Shown here in pieces: positions 1-6,472 of a stretch of DNA of 41,273 bases. The stretch spans positions 1-41,273 of the forward strand of contig JAIOPN010000048.1 of the NCBI GenBank assembly GCA_021413865.1. The letters are read 5' to 3'. The notes below the pieces were generated by a model. The model was not told the DNA's origin, ran no database searches, and was given only the letters and a program-made list of their open reading frames with translations. Position 1 is the first letter of the stretch. Every line of letters starts with the position of its first letter. This stretch comes from Planctomycetota bacterium (lineage in GTDB: Bacteria; Planctomycetota; Phycisphaerae; Phycisphaerales; Phycisphaeraceae). Position numbers and translations under genes: made by a program.

Positions 1-75
1 GGTTCTGGCGGTGCGTGGAGGAAGGAGCGGATGAACCAGTTCCCATTCCTGATCTGTCAGTTCGTGTCGTCGCAT
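1..75 (-). CDS. Transposase N-terminus, partial (IS5-like)
   Basis: The 25 visible codons read MRRHELTDQEWELVHPLL and so on. The pattern of LTD-x-EW followed by a PLLP motif is typical of the DUF4096-like N-terminus of IS5-family transposases, which precedes the DDE catalytic domain. The catalytic part lies outside the window. The ribosome binding site AAGGAG (86-91 on this strand) sits in the loop of a perfect 7-bp hairpin formed by 79-85 and 92-98. The stem may hold down translation of the transposase. The identical start occurs at 41200 on the plus strand. Confidence 0.75.
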   Translation of the reverse strand, partial: MRRHELTDQEWELVHPLLPPRTART

Positions 76-138
76 GAGGGCCGGCCTCCTTGCCGGCCTG
101 CTCAACATCGGCGATTCACAGAGTTTTCAGACAGAGCC
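1..138 (-). mobile_element. Partial insertion sequence (IS5-like), left contig end
   Basis: Positions 2-138 are the exact reverse complement of 41137-41273. The element end at 138 begins GGCTCTGTCTGAAAA when read on the minus strand, a plausible terminal inverted repeat, and is bordered by TA. A leader and transposase start codon (73-75) follow. Only the transposase 5' end is present, so the element continues beyond the contig. The assignment to the IS5 superfamily rests on the short N-terminal protein sequence. Confidence 0.8.
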
Positions 139-643
139 TAAAAGCCTCTTTCCAGAAGTCGATGCCGTAGAGCTGTGCGCCATAATGGTACAAGCCCTTA
201 ACGTACTCGTTTAAGATACTCTCATCGCGCTCCTGAGCGAGCGCGATAAATACAAGGCTGGCACGTTGAGCCGCCCCTGGGTCCAGAATTCGATCGGAAT
301 TGGGAGATGCAAGTTCTATTTTGACTTTGAAGAGCGCTTGTCCAAACGTGTCGTGGTGCTTGATTTTGAAATCATCGATGCCGAGTTCTTTCCGGGAAAA
401 ATCGAAATGCTCCATACTGCCCACATTTATGCTAACCAGCCACAGCAACAGCACGCGATGAGCTTTGTATGCTGCTTCATCTACCTTGTTCGTATGGAAC
501 TCCTTAATCTTTGAACGAATAATGAACCGGTGATCGTCAAGGACTTGTACTGTAATGTTTGTGCTGCCTCGATTAAGCCAAGCCAGTGACTCATTCGTGA
601 GCTTGCATGATCGGCAAACAAATTCACATTCAACATCCAACAT
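116..643 (-). CDS. Hypothetical protein, 3' end truncated by IS insertion
   Basis: The frame codes for 175 residues starting MLDVECEFVCRSCKL. Its genuine part ends at about position 141; the last seven residues and the stop codon come from the IS end. I do not recognise the family. A CxxC-like pair (CRSC) lies near residues 10-13 and the rest looks soluble and mixed alpha/beta, with no signal peptide or membrane segment. Base composition is clearly more AT-rich than the rest of the window, which suggests horizontally acquired DNA. The missing C-terminus means function is likely lost or altered. An alternative is that the frame was never expressed, but its length and ordinary protein composition argue for a real gene. 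Confidence 0.5.
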   Translation of the reverse strand: MLDVECEFVCRSCKLTNESLAWLNRGSTNITVQVLDDHRFIIRSKIKEFHTNKVDEAAYKAHRVLLLWLVSINVGSMEHFDFSRKELGIDDFKIKHHDTFGQALFKVKIELASPNSDRILDPGAAQRASLVFIALAQERDESILNEYVKGLYHYGAQLYGIDFWKEAFRLCLKTL

Positions 644-838
644 TGGCGCCCTAGCAGTATTCAGCCTGTTACCGGGAGCATGTCTGTGTGCAAGACCAGC
701 ATGCTAATGGCGTACATCCTTGTCAACGACGGAGTTGCTTTAGGTCCGGCATGGCCGGAGGCTGTAGCCGCAGGCGGAACTGCGGTGCCCTCGACTCCAC
801 GTAATCCGTGGTAAGTGATTTTTCGTTTCTATTCCGTT
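644..838. other. Intergenic region without a recognisable gene
   Basis: This stretch lies between the truncated AT-rich gene and the first REPIN-like repeat. It contains short palindromes (around 750-766 and 769-787) but no uridine run that would make them terminators. A part around 757-800 resembles a tRNA T-arm only weakly and does not fold into a tRNA. No ORF with a convincing start is seen. Confidence 0.4.
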
Positions 839-920
839 CCGCAGCCCCGCCATGCGAATGCGGGGCTTCTTGTGCGATCGCCGAATACAGAAAGCCCCGC
901 ATTGGCATGACGGGCTGCGG
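839..920 (+). repeat. REPIN-like palindromic repeat, copy 1
   Basis: This is an 82-base imperfect inverted repeat. Each arm is itself a small hairpin of the form GCCCCG-N-CGGGGC, and the two arms are inverted about a spacer of roughly 30 bases. Copy 2 at 1986-2068 shares both the arms and most of the spacer (TTGTGCGATC, then CGAAT and ACAGAA), so the two are homologous rather than independent palindromes. The paired-hairpin design matches REPINs, which are non-autonomous elements mobilised in other bacteria by RAYT transposases. No RAYT gene is in the window. Confidence 0.75.
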
Positions 921-1072
921 CGGGCTTTCCCCATCTTTCCCAGACCGAACTTCCCGCACGTCCATGCGGAGTTATCACCTGTAAATAAAGGACTTACGAC
1001 TCTTCTTCGTGCCCAAGGGGCTATGTTTCCTTTGCCCACGGGGAGATCGAGCCGATCCCTTAGTGGTGCAAG

Positions 1073-1103
1073 GCGTCCCGGCCGGCGTGTGTCGGCGGGA
1101 CGC
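1073..1103 (+). promoter_or_regulatory. Strong hairpin in the leader of the PEP-CTERM gene
   Basis: GCGTCCCG at 1073-1080 pairs perfectly with CGGGACGC at 1096-1103, with a further CCG/CGG pairing inside. It lies 55 bases upstream of the GTG start at 1158. The right arm followed by GAGCC superficially recalls the GGGACGC-AAAGCC core of c-di-GMP-I riboswitches, but the rest of that consensus is not evident. It is best recorded as a structured 5' leader of unknown role. Confidence 0.35.
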
Positions 1104-1157
1104 GAGCCTGTGCAGTGCGGGGCCGGTTCCGATCAGGTTCGGTCAGGGGAGAAACAC

Positions 1158-1916
1158 GTGTTCAGAAAGATCAACAAGGCGGTGGCCTCGGCGATGTGCG
1201 TCGCGGGTGTGGCGGCGGCTGTCGGCGCGACGCCGGCGCTTGCGATCGTCACCCCGATCGGCGCGCCGCCCGGCGGCGAGAAGTCGCAGAACGAGATCTT
1301 CGATCAGGTCTACCCGGGCACGTTCAGCCCCAGCGGCGTGAACTTCATCGGCAGCGCGGGCATCAACGCCACGCGCATCGATGATGCCTCCGACCAACTC
1401 TGGGGCGGGCAGTTCGTCGGCTACGACGTGAAGGCCCGCTTCGCCGCTTACACGCAGGAGTTCGGCTACTTCGCCGGCATCAGCGGCGGGTCGTTCACGA
1501 AGATCTTCGACGTCTCGGGCACCGGCTACTCCGTCAGCGAGGCGGTGTTCGTCGACCCGGTCTTCACGCAGGCGTCGGTCATGCGCTGGGCGCGAACGGG
1601 CGACCAGGGCGGGACGTGGTCCTCGCTGCAGAGCGACAACCCCGGCGGCAACAAGGACCACATGGTCACGTACCAGATCACGGGCCTGACCGGTTCGCCC
1701 TACGACGGGCGCGAGGTGTACATGGTCTTCTGGGAAGACCTGAACGCCGGCGACTGGGACTACAACGACCTGGCGGTGGAACTCGTGCGCGTGACCCCGC
1801 CCCCCGGCGGCGGCAACCAGACCGAGCCAACGCCCGAGCCGGTGACGGCGTCGCTGGGCGCGCTGGGCACGGCGGGTCTGCTGATGGCGGCGACGCGGCG
1901 GCGCGGACGGGCCTGA
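1158..1916 (+). CDS. PEP-CTERM exported protein with DUF4114-like domain
   Basis: The 252-residue product starts at GTG 1158, chosen because GGGGAGA (1147-1153) forms a ribosome binding site and because the next residues form a typical signal peptide (KINK, a hydrophobic stretch, then TPALA). The C-terminus has the PEP-CTERM sorting signal: PEPVTASLG, a short hydrophobic segment and the basic tail RRRGRA. Such tails are recognised by exosortase for envelope sorting. Near residues 195-215, WEDLNAGDWDYNDL matches the Asp-rich motif of DUF4114 domains, which are thought to bind calcium. The gene stands alone, between two REPIN-like repeats, with its own terminator. The ligand or matrix role is unknown; no exosortase gene is in the window. 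Confidence 0.85.
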   Translation: MFRKINKAVASAMCVAGVAAAVGATPALAIVTPIGAPPGGEKSQNEIFDQVYPGTFSPSGVNFIGSAGINATRIDDASDQLWGGQFVGYDVKARFAAYTQEFGYFAGISGGSFTKIFDVSGTGYSVSEAVFVDPVFTQASVMRWARTGDQGGTWSSLQSDNPGGNKDHMVTYQITGLTGSPYDGREVYMVFWEDLNAGDWDYNDLAVELVRVTPPPGGGNQTEPTPEPVTASLGALGTAGLLMAATRRRGRA

Positions 1917-1953
1917 GTTTGAAGAAAGAGTAAAACAGGACAATCCACGCAAG

Positions 1954-1980
1954 CCCCCGGTTGACGCCGGGGGTTTGTCG
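1954..1980 (+). terminator. Intrinsic terminator of the PEP-CTERM gene
   Basis: CCCCCGG (1954-1960) and CCGGGGG (1967-1973) form a 7-bp stem with a 6-base loop, followed by TTTGTCGTTT. It lies 38 bases after the stop codon. Confidence 0.7.
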
Positions 1981-1985
1981 TTTCC

Positions 1986-2068
1986 GCGGAGCCCCGTCAT
2001 GCCAATGCGGGGTTGCTTGTGCGATCATCGAATTACAGAAGCCCCGCATAGGCATGACGGGGCTCCGC
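1986..2068 (+). repeat. REPIN-like palindromic repeat, copy 2
   Basis: This 83-base element has an 18-bp perfect outer stem (1986-2003 with 2051-2068), extended to 27 bp with one mismatch. The spacer is about 29 bases and homologous to that of the copy at 839-920, in the same orientation. Together the two copies bracket the PEP-CTERM gene and its terminator. Confidence 0.8.
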
Positions 2069-2096
2069 GAATGAAAAATGCGCGACAAGTGACGCG

Positions 2097-2414
2097 TTAT
2101 TTGGCGATCGCCTTCGCCAACCGTTCGGTGGTATCGCAGAGGGTGACGCCGGTGACGAGGAGGGTTTTTTGCGGTTGTGAGCGGCCGTGGGTGACCTCAA
2201 TGCTCTTAACGGGGACGTTGAGGAGCGTCGCGAGCAGGGCGCAAACGGCGCGGTTGGCTTTGCCGTCCTCGGGCGGGGCGGCGACGGTGATTTTGAGGCG
2301 GTCACCCAGCAGGCCGGCGACGCGGTCACGGCTGGCGCCGGGGACGACCTTCACGCGCACGGCCACGCCGTCGGGCGTGGAGGCGAGCGCGGCGGCAACG
2401 TCGGCGGTGTTCAC
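2097..2414 (-). CDS. YggU/UPF0235 (DUF167) family protein
   Basis: This 105-residue small basic protein shows the DUF167 signature: VRVKVVPGASRD near residues 20-31, LKITVAAPPEDGKAN near 41-55, and a terminal strand-helix ending in KTLLVTGVT. The length is typical of the family, which has a known alpha/beta fold but no settled function. The start codon overlaps the uvrC stop by four bases (ATGA at 2411-2414), so the two are translationally coupled. Residue 1 is the ATG in that overlap. Confidence 0.85.
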   Translation of the reverse strand: MNTADVAAALASTPDGVAVRVKVVPGASRDRVAGLLGDRLKITVAAPPEDGKANRAVCALLATLLNVPVKSIEVTHGRSQPQKTLLVTGVTLCDTTERLAKAIAK

Positions 2415-3868
2415 ATCGCACTCCCCGCGGAGGTGTCGCCGTCGCCCGGCGGCGGGGACAACGGCGATGCCGGCGAGGGAGGTGGTATCGCCGCATCACC
2501 CTTCTTCACCCGCCGTTTCGTCGTCACCGGCTTGTCCGTGCCGAGCACGCGCTTGCGGCGGAGGACGTGGTGGTAGTGCTGCGCGAAGCGGTGCGCCTCG
2601 TCGCGGATCGCCTGGCACAAGCGCAGGCCGGAGTTGTGCCGGCTCAGGCGGATGGGCTCGGTTTTCGCCTGCGTGTAGATCCACTCCTCTCGCTTGGCCA
2701 GCGCGATCACCATCGGGGGTTTCACGGGGAGCTGCTCGAATGCTTCCTGCGCGGCGTGGAGCTGGCCCAGGCCGCCGTCGATGATGATCAGGTCGGGGTA
2801 GAGCTCGTGGCCCTCGCCGGCCTCGCGGTAGCGGCGGCTGACGACCTCGCGGATGGAGGCGTAGTCGTCGTTGGCCGCCGAGGTGATGCGGTAGCGGCGG
2901 TACTCGTTCTTGAACGGCCGGCCGTCCACGAAACAGACCTTCGAGCCCACCGCCTCGCCGCCCTGCAGGTGGGCGATGTCGATGCACTCGACGCAGCGGA
3001 TGGGCTCGGGGAGTTCGAGCGTCTCGCGGAGCGATTCGAGCCCCCGCGCGGGGTCCACGGGCAGGCTCTCGGTCTCGGGCTGCCAGTTGTCGCTGCGCGA
3101 GCCGCGGTCGTCGAGTTTTTCGATGGCGCGGACCTGGTCGCGCAGCACCGCCGCGCGCTCGAACTCGCGCGCCGCCGACGCCTGCTCCATCTCCTGCCGC
3201 ATCTCACGCAGCATGACGGACCGCTTGGACTCGATAAAACGCACGAACCGGTCGATGTCGGCCCGGTATTCCTCTTTGGATATCTTTGCGCCACACGGGG
3301 CGGTGCACTGGTGGATCGGGTAGAGCAGGCAGGGGCGGAAGAACTTGCGCTTCTCGTCCTCCTCCTTGATCTCCAGGTGGCAGGTGCGGAACTTGAAGAC
3401 GCGCTGCAGCAGCGCGATCGACTCCCGCAGCGCGTTCACGCTCGTGAACGGCCCGAGCACCTTGGCGCCGCGGAACTCGGGCAGCATCGGCTGCCGGGTG
3501 ATGAAGACACCCGGGTAATCGTCGCGCAGCGTGATGACCAGGTAGGGGAACGTCTTGTCATCCGTGAGCATCGCGTTGAAGCGCGGGTGGATGTCCTTGA
3601 TGAGCCGGTTCTCGGCCAGCAGCGCCTCCCACTCGCCCTCGCACTCGATGGTGTCGAAGGATTCGATCAGCTCGAGCATCCGCTGTTTTTTGGGGCCCAG
3701 GTCGGTGGAGGCGAGGAAGTAGCTCGACACGCGGTCGGGCAGGCAGGCCGCCTTGCCGACGTAGATCACGCGGTCCTGCGCGTCCTTCATGAGATAGACG
3801 CCCGGCACCTTGGGGAGTTGCCTCGCCTTGCCCAGCAGCCCCGCGATCCTGTCCGCATGCTCGGTCAT
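2411..3868 (-). CDS. uvrC: Excinuclease ABC subunit C, short form
   Basis: UvrC makes both incisions during nucleotide excision repair in complex with UvrB and damaged DNA. The 485-residue protein has the GIY-YIG nuclease domain (about 18-100; GVYLM, VIYVGKA, DRVSSYF), a UVR helix pair near 210-250 that contacts UvrB, and the RNase H-like nuclease domain (CIDIAHLQGG, LIIIDGGLGQL, RDEAHRFAQHYHH). It is about 100 residues shorter than typical UvrC. After the RDEAHRF motif it ends in a low-complexity Pro/Ser/Gly tail (PPPSPASPLSPPPGDG) instead of the tandem helix-hairpin-helix DNA-binding domain. It could be a UvrC paralogue of the Cho type in part, but both nuclease domains are present. It is divergent from scpB. 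Confidence 0.88.
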   Translation of the reverse strand: MTEHADRIAGLLGKARQLPKVPGVYLMKDAQDRVIYVGKAACLPDRVSSYFLASTDLGPKKQRMLELIESFDTIECEGEWEALLAENRLIKDIHPRFNAMLTDDKTFPYLVITLRDDYPGVFITRQPMLPEFRGAKVLGPFTSVNALRESIALLQRVFKFRTCHLEIKEEDEKRKFFRPCLLYPIHQCTAPCGAKISKEEYRADIDRFVRFIESKRSVMLREMRQEMEQASAAREFERAAVLRDQVRAIEKLDDRGSRSDNWQPETESLPVDPARGLESLRETLELPEPIRCVECIDIAHLQGGEAVGSKVCFVDGRPFKNEYRRYRITSAANDDYASIREVVSRRYREAGEGHELYPDLIIIDGGLGQLHAAQEAFEQLPVKPPMVIALAKREEWIYTQAKTEPIRLSRHNSGLRLCQAIRDEAHRFAQHYHHVLRRKRVLGTDKPVTTKRRVKKGDAAIPPPSPASPLSPPPGDGDTSAGSAM

Positions 3869-3932
3869 GGTTCGATTATAGAACCGCGCCCCGCCTCTTC
3901 GCCCGCGGGCTTATTCCGCTTACAATGCCGGC

Positions 3933-4601
3933 ATGGCAAGCACCACACAGGTCACGGACACGACCCCCGACGCCCCCACCGCGCCCGAAGGCAAGGATGC
4001 CGGTAAACGACCCGACATCGCGCCCGAGGAACTCGCCCTCCAGGTCGAGGCGGTGCTGATGACCACCGACCGCGCACTCACCGCGCCGCGCCTCTCGGAG
4101 GTGCTCGACGGCGTAGGGCTCAAGGCGATCAACCACGCCGTGGGCGAGCTCAACAAAATCTACGAATCGACCGGCCGCTCCTTCCGCATCGAGGCCCTTG
4201 CCAACGGGTGGCAGATCGTCACGCTCCCGCGCTTCGGGGCCGTGCTCGCCGCGCTGCACCGCTCGCGTGAGCAGACCCGGCTCACGCCCGCCGGGCTGGA
4301 GACGCTGGCGATCATCGCCTACAAGCAGCCGATCATGCGGGCCCAGATCGAGGCCATCCGCGGTGTCGCCTGCGGCGAGGTGCTGCGCACGCTCATCGAG
4401 CGTCACCTGATCAAGATCACCGGCCGCGCCGAGGAGCTTGGCCGGCCGATCCTCTACGGGACGACGAAGACCTTCCTCGAGATCTTCGGCCTGGCGAGCC
4501 TGGACGACCTGCCCAAGGCCGAGGAGTTCAAGACCGGCGCACTGGCCGCTCCCGCCGCCGTCAAACCCGCCGCCCCCCCCGAGCCCGCGCCCAACGCATG
4601 A
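3933..4601 (+). CDS. scpB: Segregation and condensation protein B
   Basis: ScpB dimers bind ScpA, the kleisin of the SMC condensin, and help organise and segregate the chromosome. The 222-residue product contains the two winged-helix domains of the family: residues about 34-110 (LQVEAVLMTTDRALT, then IEALANGWQIVT) and 115-195, including the family hallmark LTPAGLETLAIIAYKQPI and GVACGEVLRTLIERHLI, then GRPILYGTTKTFLEIFGL. The tail is Ala/Pro-rich. scpA and smc are not in the window. It heads a plus-strand run and overlaps the next start by four bases. The start at 3933 lies 64 bases from the divergent uvrC start. Confidence 0.92.
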   Translation: MASTTQVTDTTPDAPTAPEGKDAGKRPDIAPEELALQVEAVLMTTDRALTAPRLSEVLDGVGLKAINHAVGELNKIYESTGRSFRIEALANGWQIVTLPRFGAVLAALHRSREQTRLTPAGLETLAIIAYKQPIMRAQIEAIRGVACGEVLRTLIERHLIKITGRAEELGRPILYGTTKTFLEIFGLASLDDLPKAEEFKTGALAAPAAVKPAAPPEPAPNA

Positions 4602-5059
4602 ACATCACCACACGATCCGCCCTTCTCTTCGCCCTGCTCGCGTCGCTCGTCGGCTGCGGGTCGTATCAGCTGCGCGGCCGGGTCGTTGAAGGCCCGACGC
4701 CCGCCGTGCTCGTCGTCTCCAAGGATGACTCCCGCCTCAACGACACCGCCGTTGTGGGCGCGGCCGTCCAGGTCACGGTCGATCCCCAGCAGATGAAGCC
4801 CCGCACGCTCGACCCCGTGACAACCGGCGACGACGGCCGGTTCGCCGTCCCCATCGGCGACTTCGGCGCCGGCGCGCTCGAGTACCAGGTCGCCATCCTC
4901 TCCCGCGCCAACGGCTTCCAGGCCTCCAACGCCATCGTCAAGCTCCCCGGCTCCGACAAGCGCGTTCTCATCATCATGTCCCCCGGACGCGACACCCACC
5001 GCGACAACGACATCCTCCGCGAGACCATGCGCATCAAAGAAGAACTTGAGTCGCGGTGA
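4598..5059 (+). CDS. Lipoprotein, carboxypeptidase-regulatory-like fold
   Basis: This 153-residue protein has a lipoprotein signal peptide with lipobox LVGC (cysteine near residue 20). The mature part resembles a small beta-sandwich of the carboxypeptidase regulatory type: a VxGAAVQVTVDP strand, then TTGDDGRFAVPI, a pattern used to describe optional or modified repeats in envelope proteins. The end is a charged helix (RETMRIKEELESR). No enzyme motif is seen. Its ATG overlaps the scpB stop (ATGA), so it is co-translated with scpB, although no functional link is evident. Confidence 0.75.
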   Translation: MNITTRSALLFALLASLVGCGSYQLRGRVVEGPTPAVLVVSKDDSRLNDTAVVGAAVQVTVDPQQMKPRTLDPVTTGDDGRFAVPIGDFGAGALEYQVAILSRANGFQASNAIVKLPGSDKRVLIIMSPGRDTHRDNDILRETMRIKEELESR

Positions 5060-5089
5060 TTCGGCTTCCCAACCGGGTAAACTGCCCTC

Positions 5090-6472
5090 ATGCCCCAGCG
5101 TCACGGCGTCAGGCGTGGGTTTGAGGTCGGCCAGGGGGCCCTTCTTTACTTCACCATCACCCTCCTGCTCCTGGCGCTGGCCGAGCTCTCCCGTGCCAGC
5201 CTCCTCTACTGGGCGTTCGGCGTGATGATCGGCGTGCTGGCGGTTTCCCTGCTGCTCTCATGGCTCATGCTCCGCGGCCTGCGGGTCCACCGGCTGGCGC
5301 CTGTCGTCGCCGTCGCCGGCGAGCCGCTCATGCTGCGCTACAGCATCGCCAACCCGCACCGCTGGCTGCCGGTGTTCGGCCTGGTCATCCAGGAGACATG
5401 GGGCAGGGGCCAGTCCGGCTGGCGTCAATCCGGACCTATCGCGGAATCTCCCGCGCGGCTAGGTGGCCGGCCGCAGGGCTGGGTGCTGCACATCGGCGCG
5501 GGCGAGACGATCCAGGCCGAGGCGGTCTGCGTCCCGCGCCGCCGGGGCGAGCTGGCGTTTGAAACGATCATCGTCTCCACGAGCTTCCCCTTTGGGATCA
5601 TCCGCGGGCGGCTGACCGTGCGGCAGGAGGCCTCCGTGCTGGTGTACCCACGGCTGCTGCGCATGAAGAAGGCGGTGCTGACGCGCGTCACCACCGCGCA
5701 GCCGCGCGGCGGCCGACACACGGACCGCTCGGGCGGGCACGAGGATTTCTTCGGCCTGCGCGACTACCGACCCGGCGACAGCCTTAAGAGCGTCCACTGG
5801 CGCAGCGCCGCCCACACCGGCCGGCTCGTGACGCGTGAAATGACGCGCCCCAGCCCCCCCGAGGTGATGATCGCACTGGACCTGCGACGCGATGGCGACG
5901 CCGCCGACGCGGATTCACTCGCCGTTGAAAACGCGATCAGCCTCGCCGCCTCGCTCGTGTGCGACGCGCACAACCACGGCTGCCGGGTCGGCCTCACCGT
6001 GCTCGGCGCGGCCGGCCACACCTACCCGCTCCACCACGGCCTCCCCCACCGCGGCCGCATCCTCGAAGCGCTGGCGTCGCTCCCCTCTGCCCGTGGGGGA
6101 GAGGGTGGCGAGCCCGCGAGCCGGGTGAGGGGGGAGTCACCGGCCACAACACCGCCTGTTCCTGCGGGAGAAACTCCGAACGCCGCACGCCACCCCTCAC
6201 CCGTCGGCGAAGACGCCGACCCCCTCTCCCCCAAGGGGAGAGGGGGAAAGAGACGAACGGCGGAACCCAACGTCATCGTCGTCGCGCACGGGCCGTGTGA
6301 CCCCCATCCGCAGCAAACCCCGCGCGACCTCCGCCGGGCGGTGGTCCTCGACGCCGCCCAACTCGATGAGTTCGCCGTCGCCACGCCCGGCGGGGCGGAG
6401 GCGCTGCTGCGCGGCCGTGTCGCGTTCCCCGGCAAATATCACAGGGCCGGCGCCCGGGAGGGCGACCGATGA
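5090..6472 (+). CDS. DUF58 domain membrane protein
   Basis: The 460-residue protein starts with two membrane helices (about 13-32 and 38-60), followed by a beta-rich periplasmic-type region and the DUF58 signature FFGLRDYRPGDSLKSVHW near residues 222-240, then MIALDLRR, which resembles the MIDAS-like start of a VWA fold. DUF58 proteins usually sit beside a MoxR AAA ATPase and a transglutaminase; only the transglutaminase is present here, directly downstream with a 4-base overlap. Residues about 331-388 are a Ser/Pro/Gly/Arg-rich insert encoded by a palindromic repeat (see 6081-6252) inside the domain. The reading frame stays open through it. Function is unknown. Confidence 0.82.
   Translation: MPQRHGVRRGFEVGQGALLYFTITLLLLALAELSRASLLYWAFGVMIGVLAVSLLLSWLMLRGLRVHRLAPVVAVAGEPLMLRYSIANPHRWLPVFGLVIQETWGRGQSGWRQSGPIAESPARLGGRPQGWVLHIGAGETIQAEAVCVPRRRGELAFETIIVSTSFPFGIIRGRLTVRQEASVLVYPRLLRMKKAVLTRVTTAQPRGGRHTDRSGGHEDFFGLRDYRPGDSLKSVHWRSAAHTGRLVTREMTRPSPPEVMIALDLRRDGDAADADSLAVENAISLAASLVCDAHNHGCRVGLTVLGAAGHTYPLHHGLPHRGRILEALASLPSARGGEGGEPASRVRGESPATTPPVPAGETPNAARHPSPVGEDADPLSPKGRGGKRRTAEPNVIVVAHGPCDPHPQQTPRDLRRAVVLDAAQLDEFAVATPGGAEALLRGRVAFPGKYHRAGAREGDR
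6081..6252 (+). repeat. Palindromic repeat inserted in frame within the DUF58 gene
   Basis: Two imperfectly inverted arms lie at about 6081-6135 (CTCCCCTCTGCCCGTGGGGG and following) and 6188-6252 (CACCCCTCACCCGTCGG to CCCAAGGGGAGAGGGGG). The repeat type, C-rich CCCTCTCCC / GGGTGAGGGG palindromes, is common in high-GC genomes. Total length keeps the frame and adds about 57 residues. A related half-copy lies at 16746-16783. Confidence 0.7.

Noticed and set aside
757-800. tRNA-like segment upstream of the first REPIN-like repeat
   Set aside because: CCCTCGACTCC recalls a T-arm, but no acceptor, D or anticodon stems can be built around it.
1047-1135. c-di-GMP-I riboswitch
   Set aside because: Only a GGGACGC-GAGCC fragment matches; the second helix and conserved loops are not evident.
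1143-2000. Long minus-strand frame opposite the PEP-CTERM gene
   Set aside because: Arg/Ala/Gly-rich antisense frame in GC-rich coding DNA; the plus frame has a signal peptide and sorting tail.
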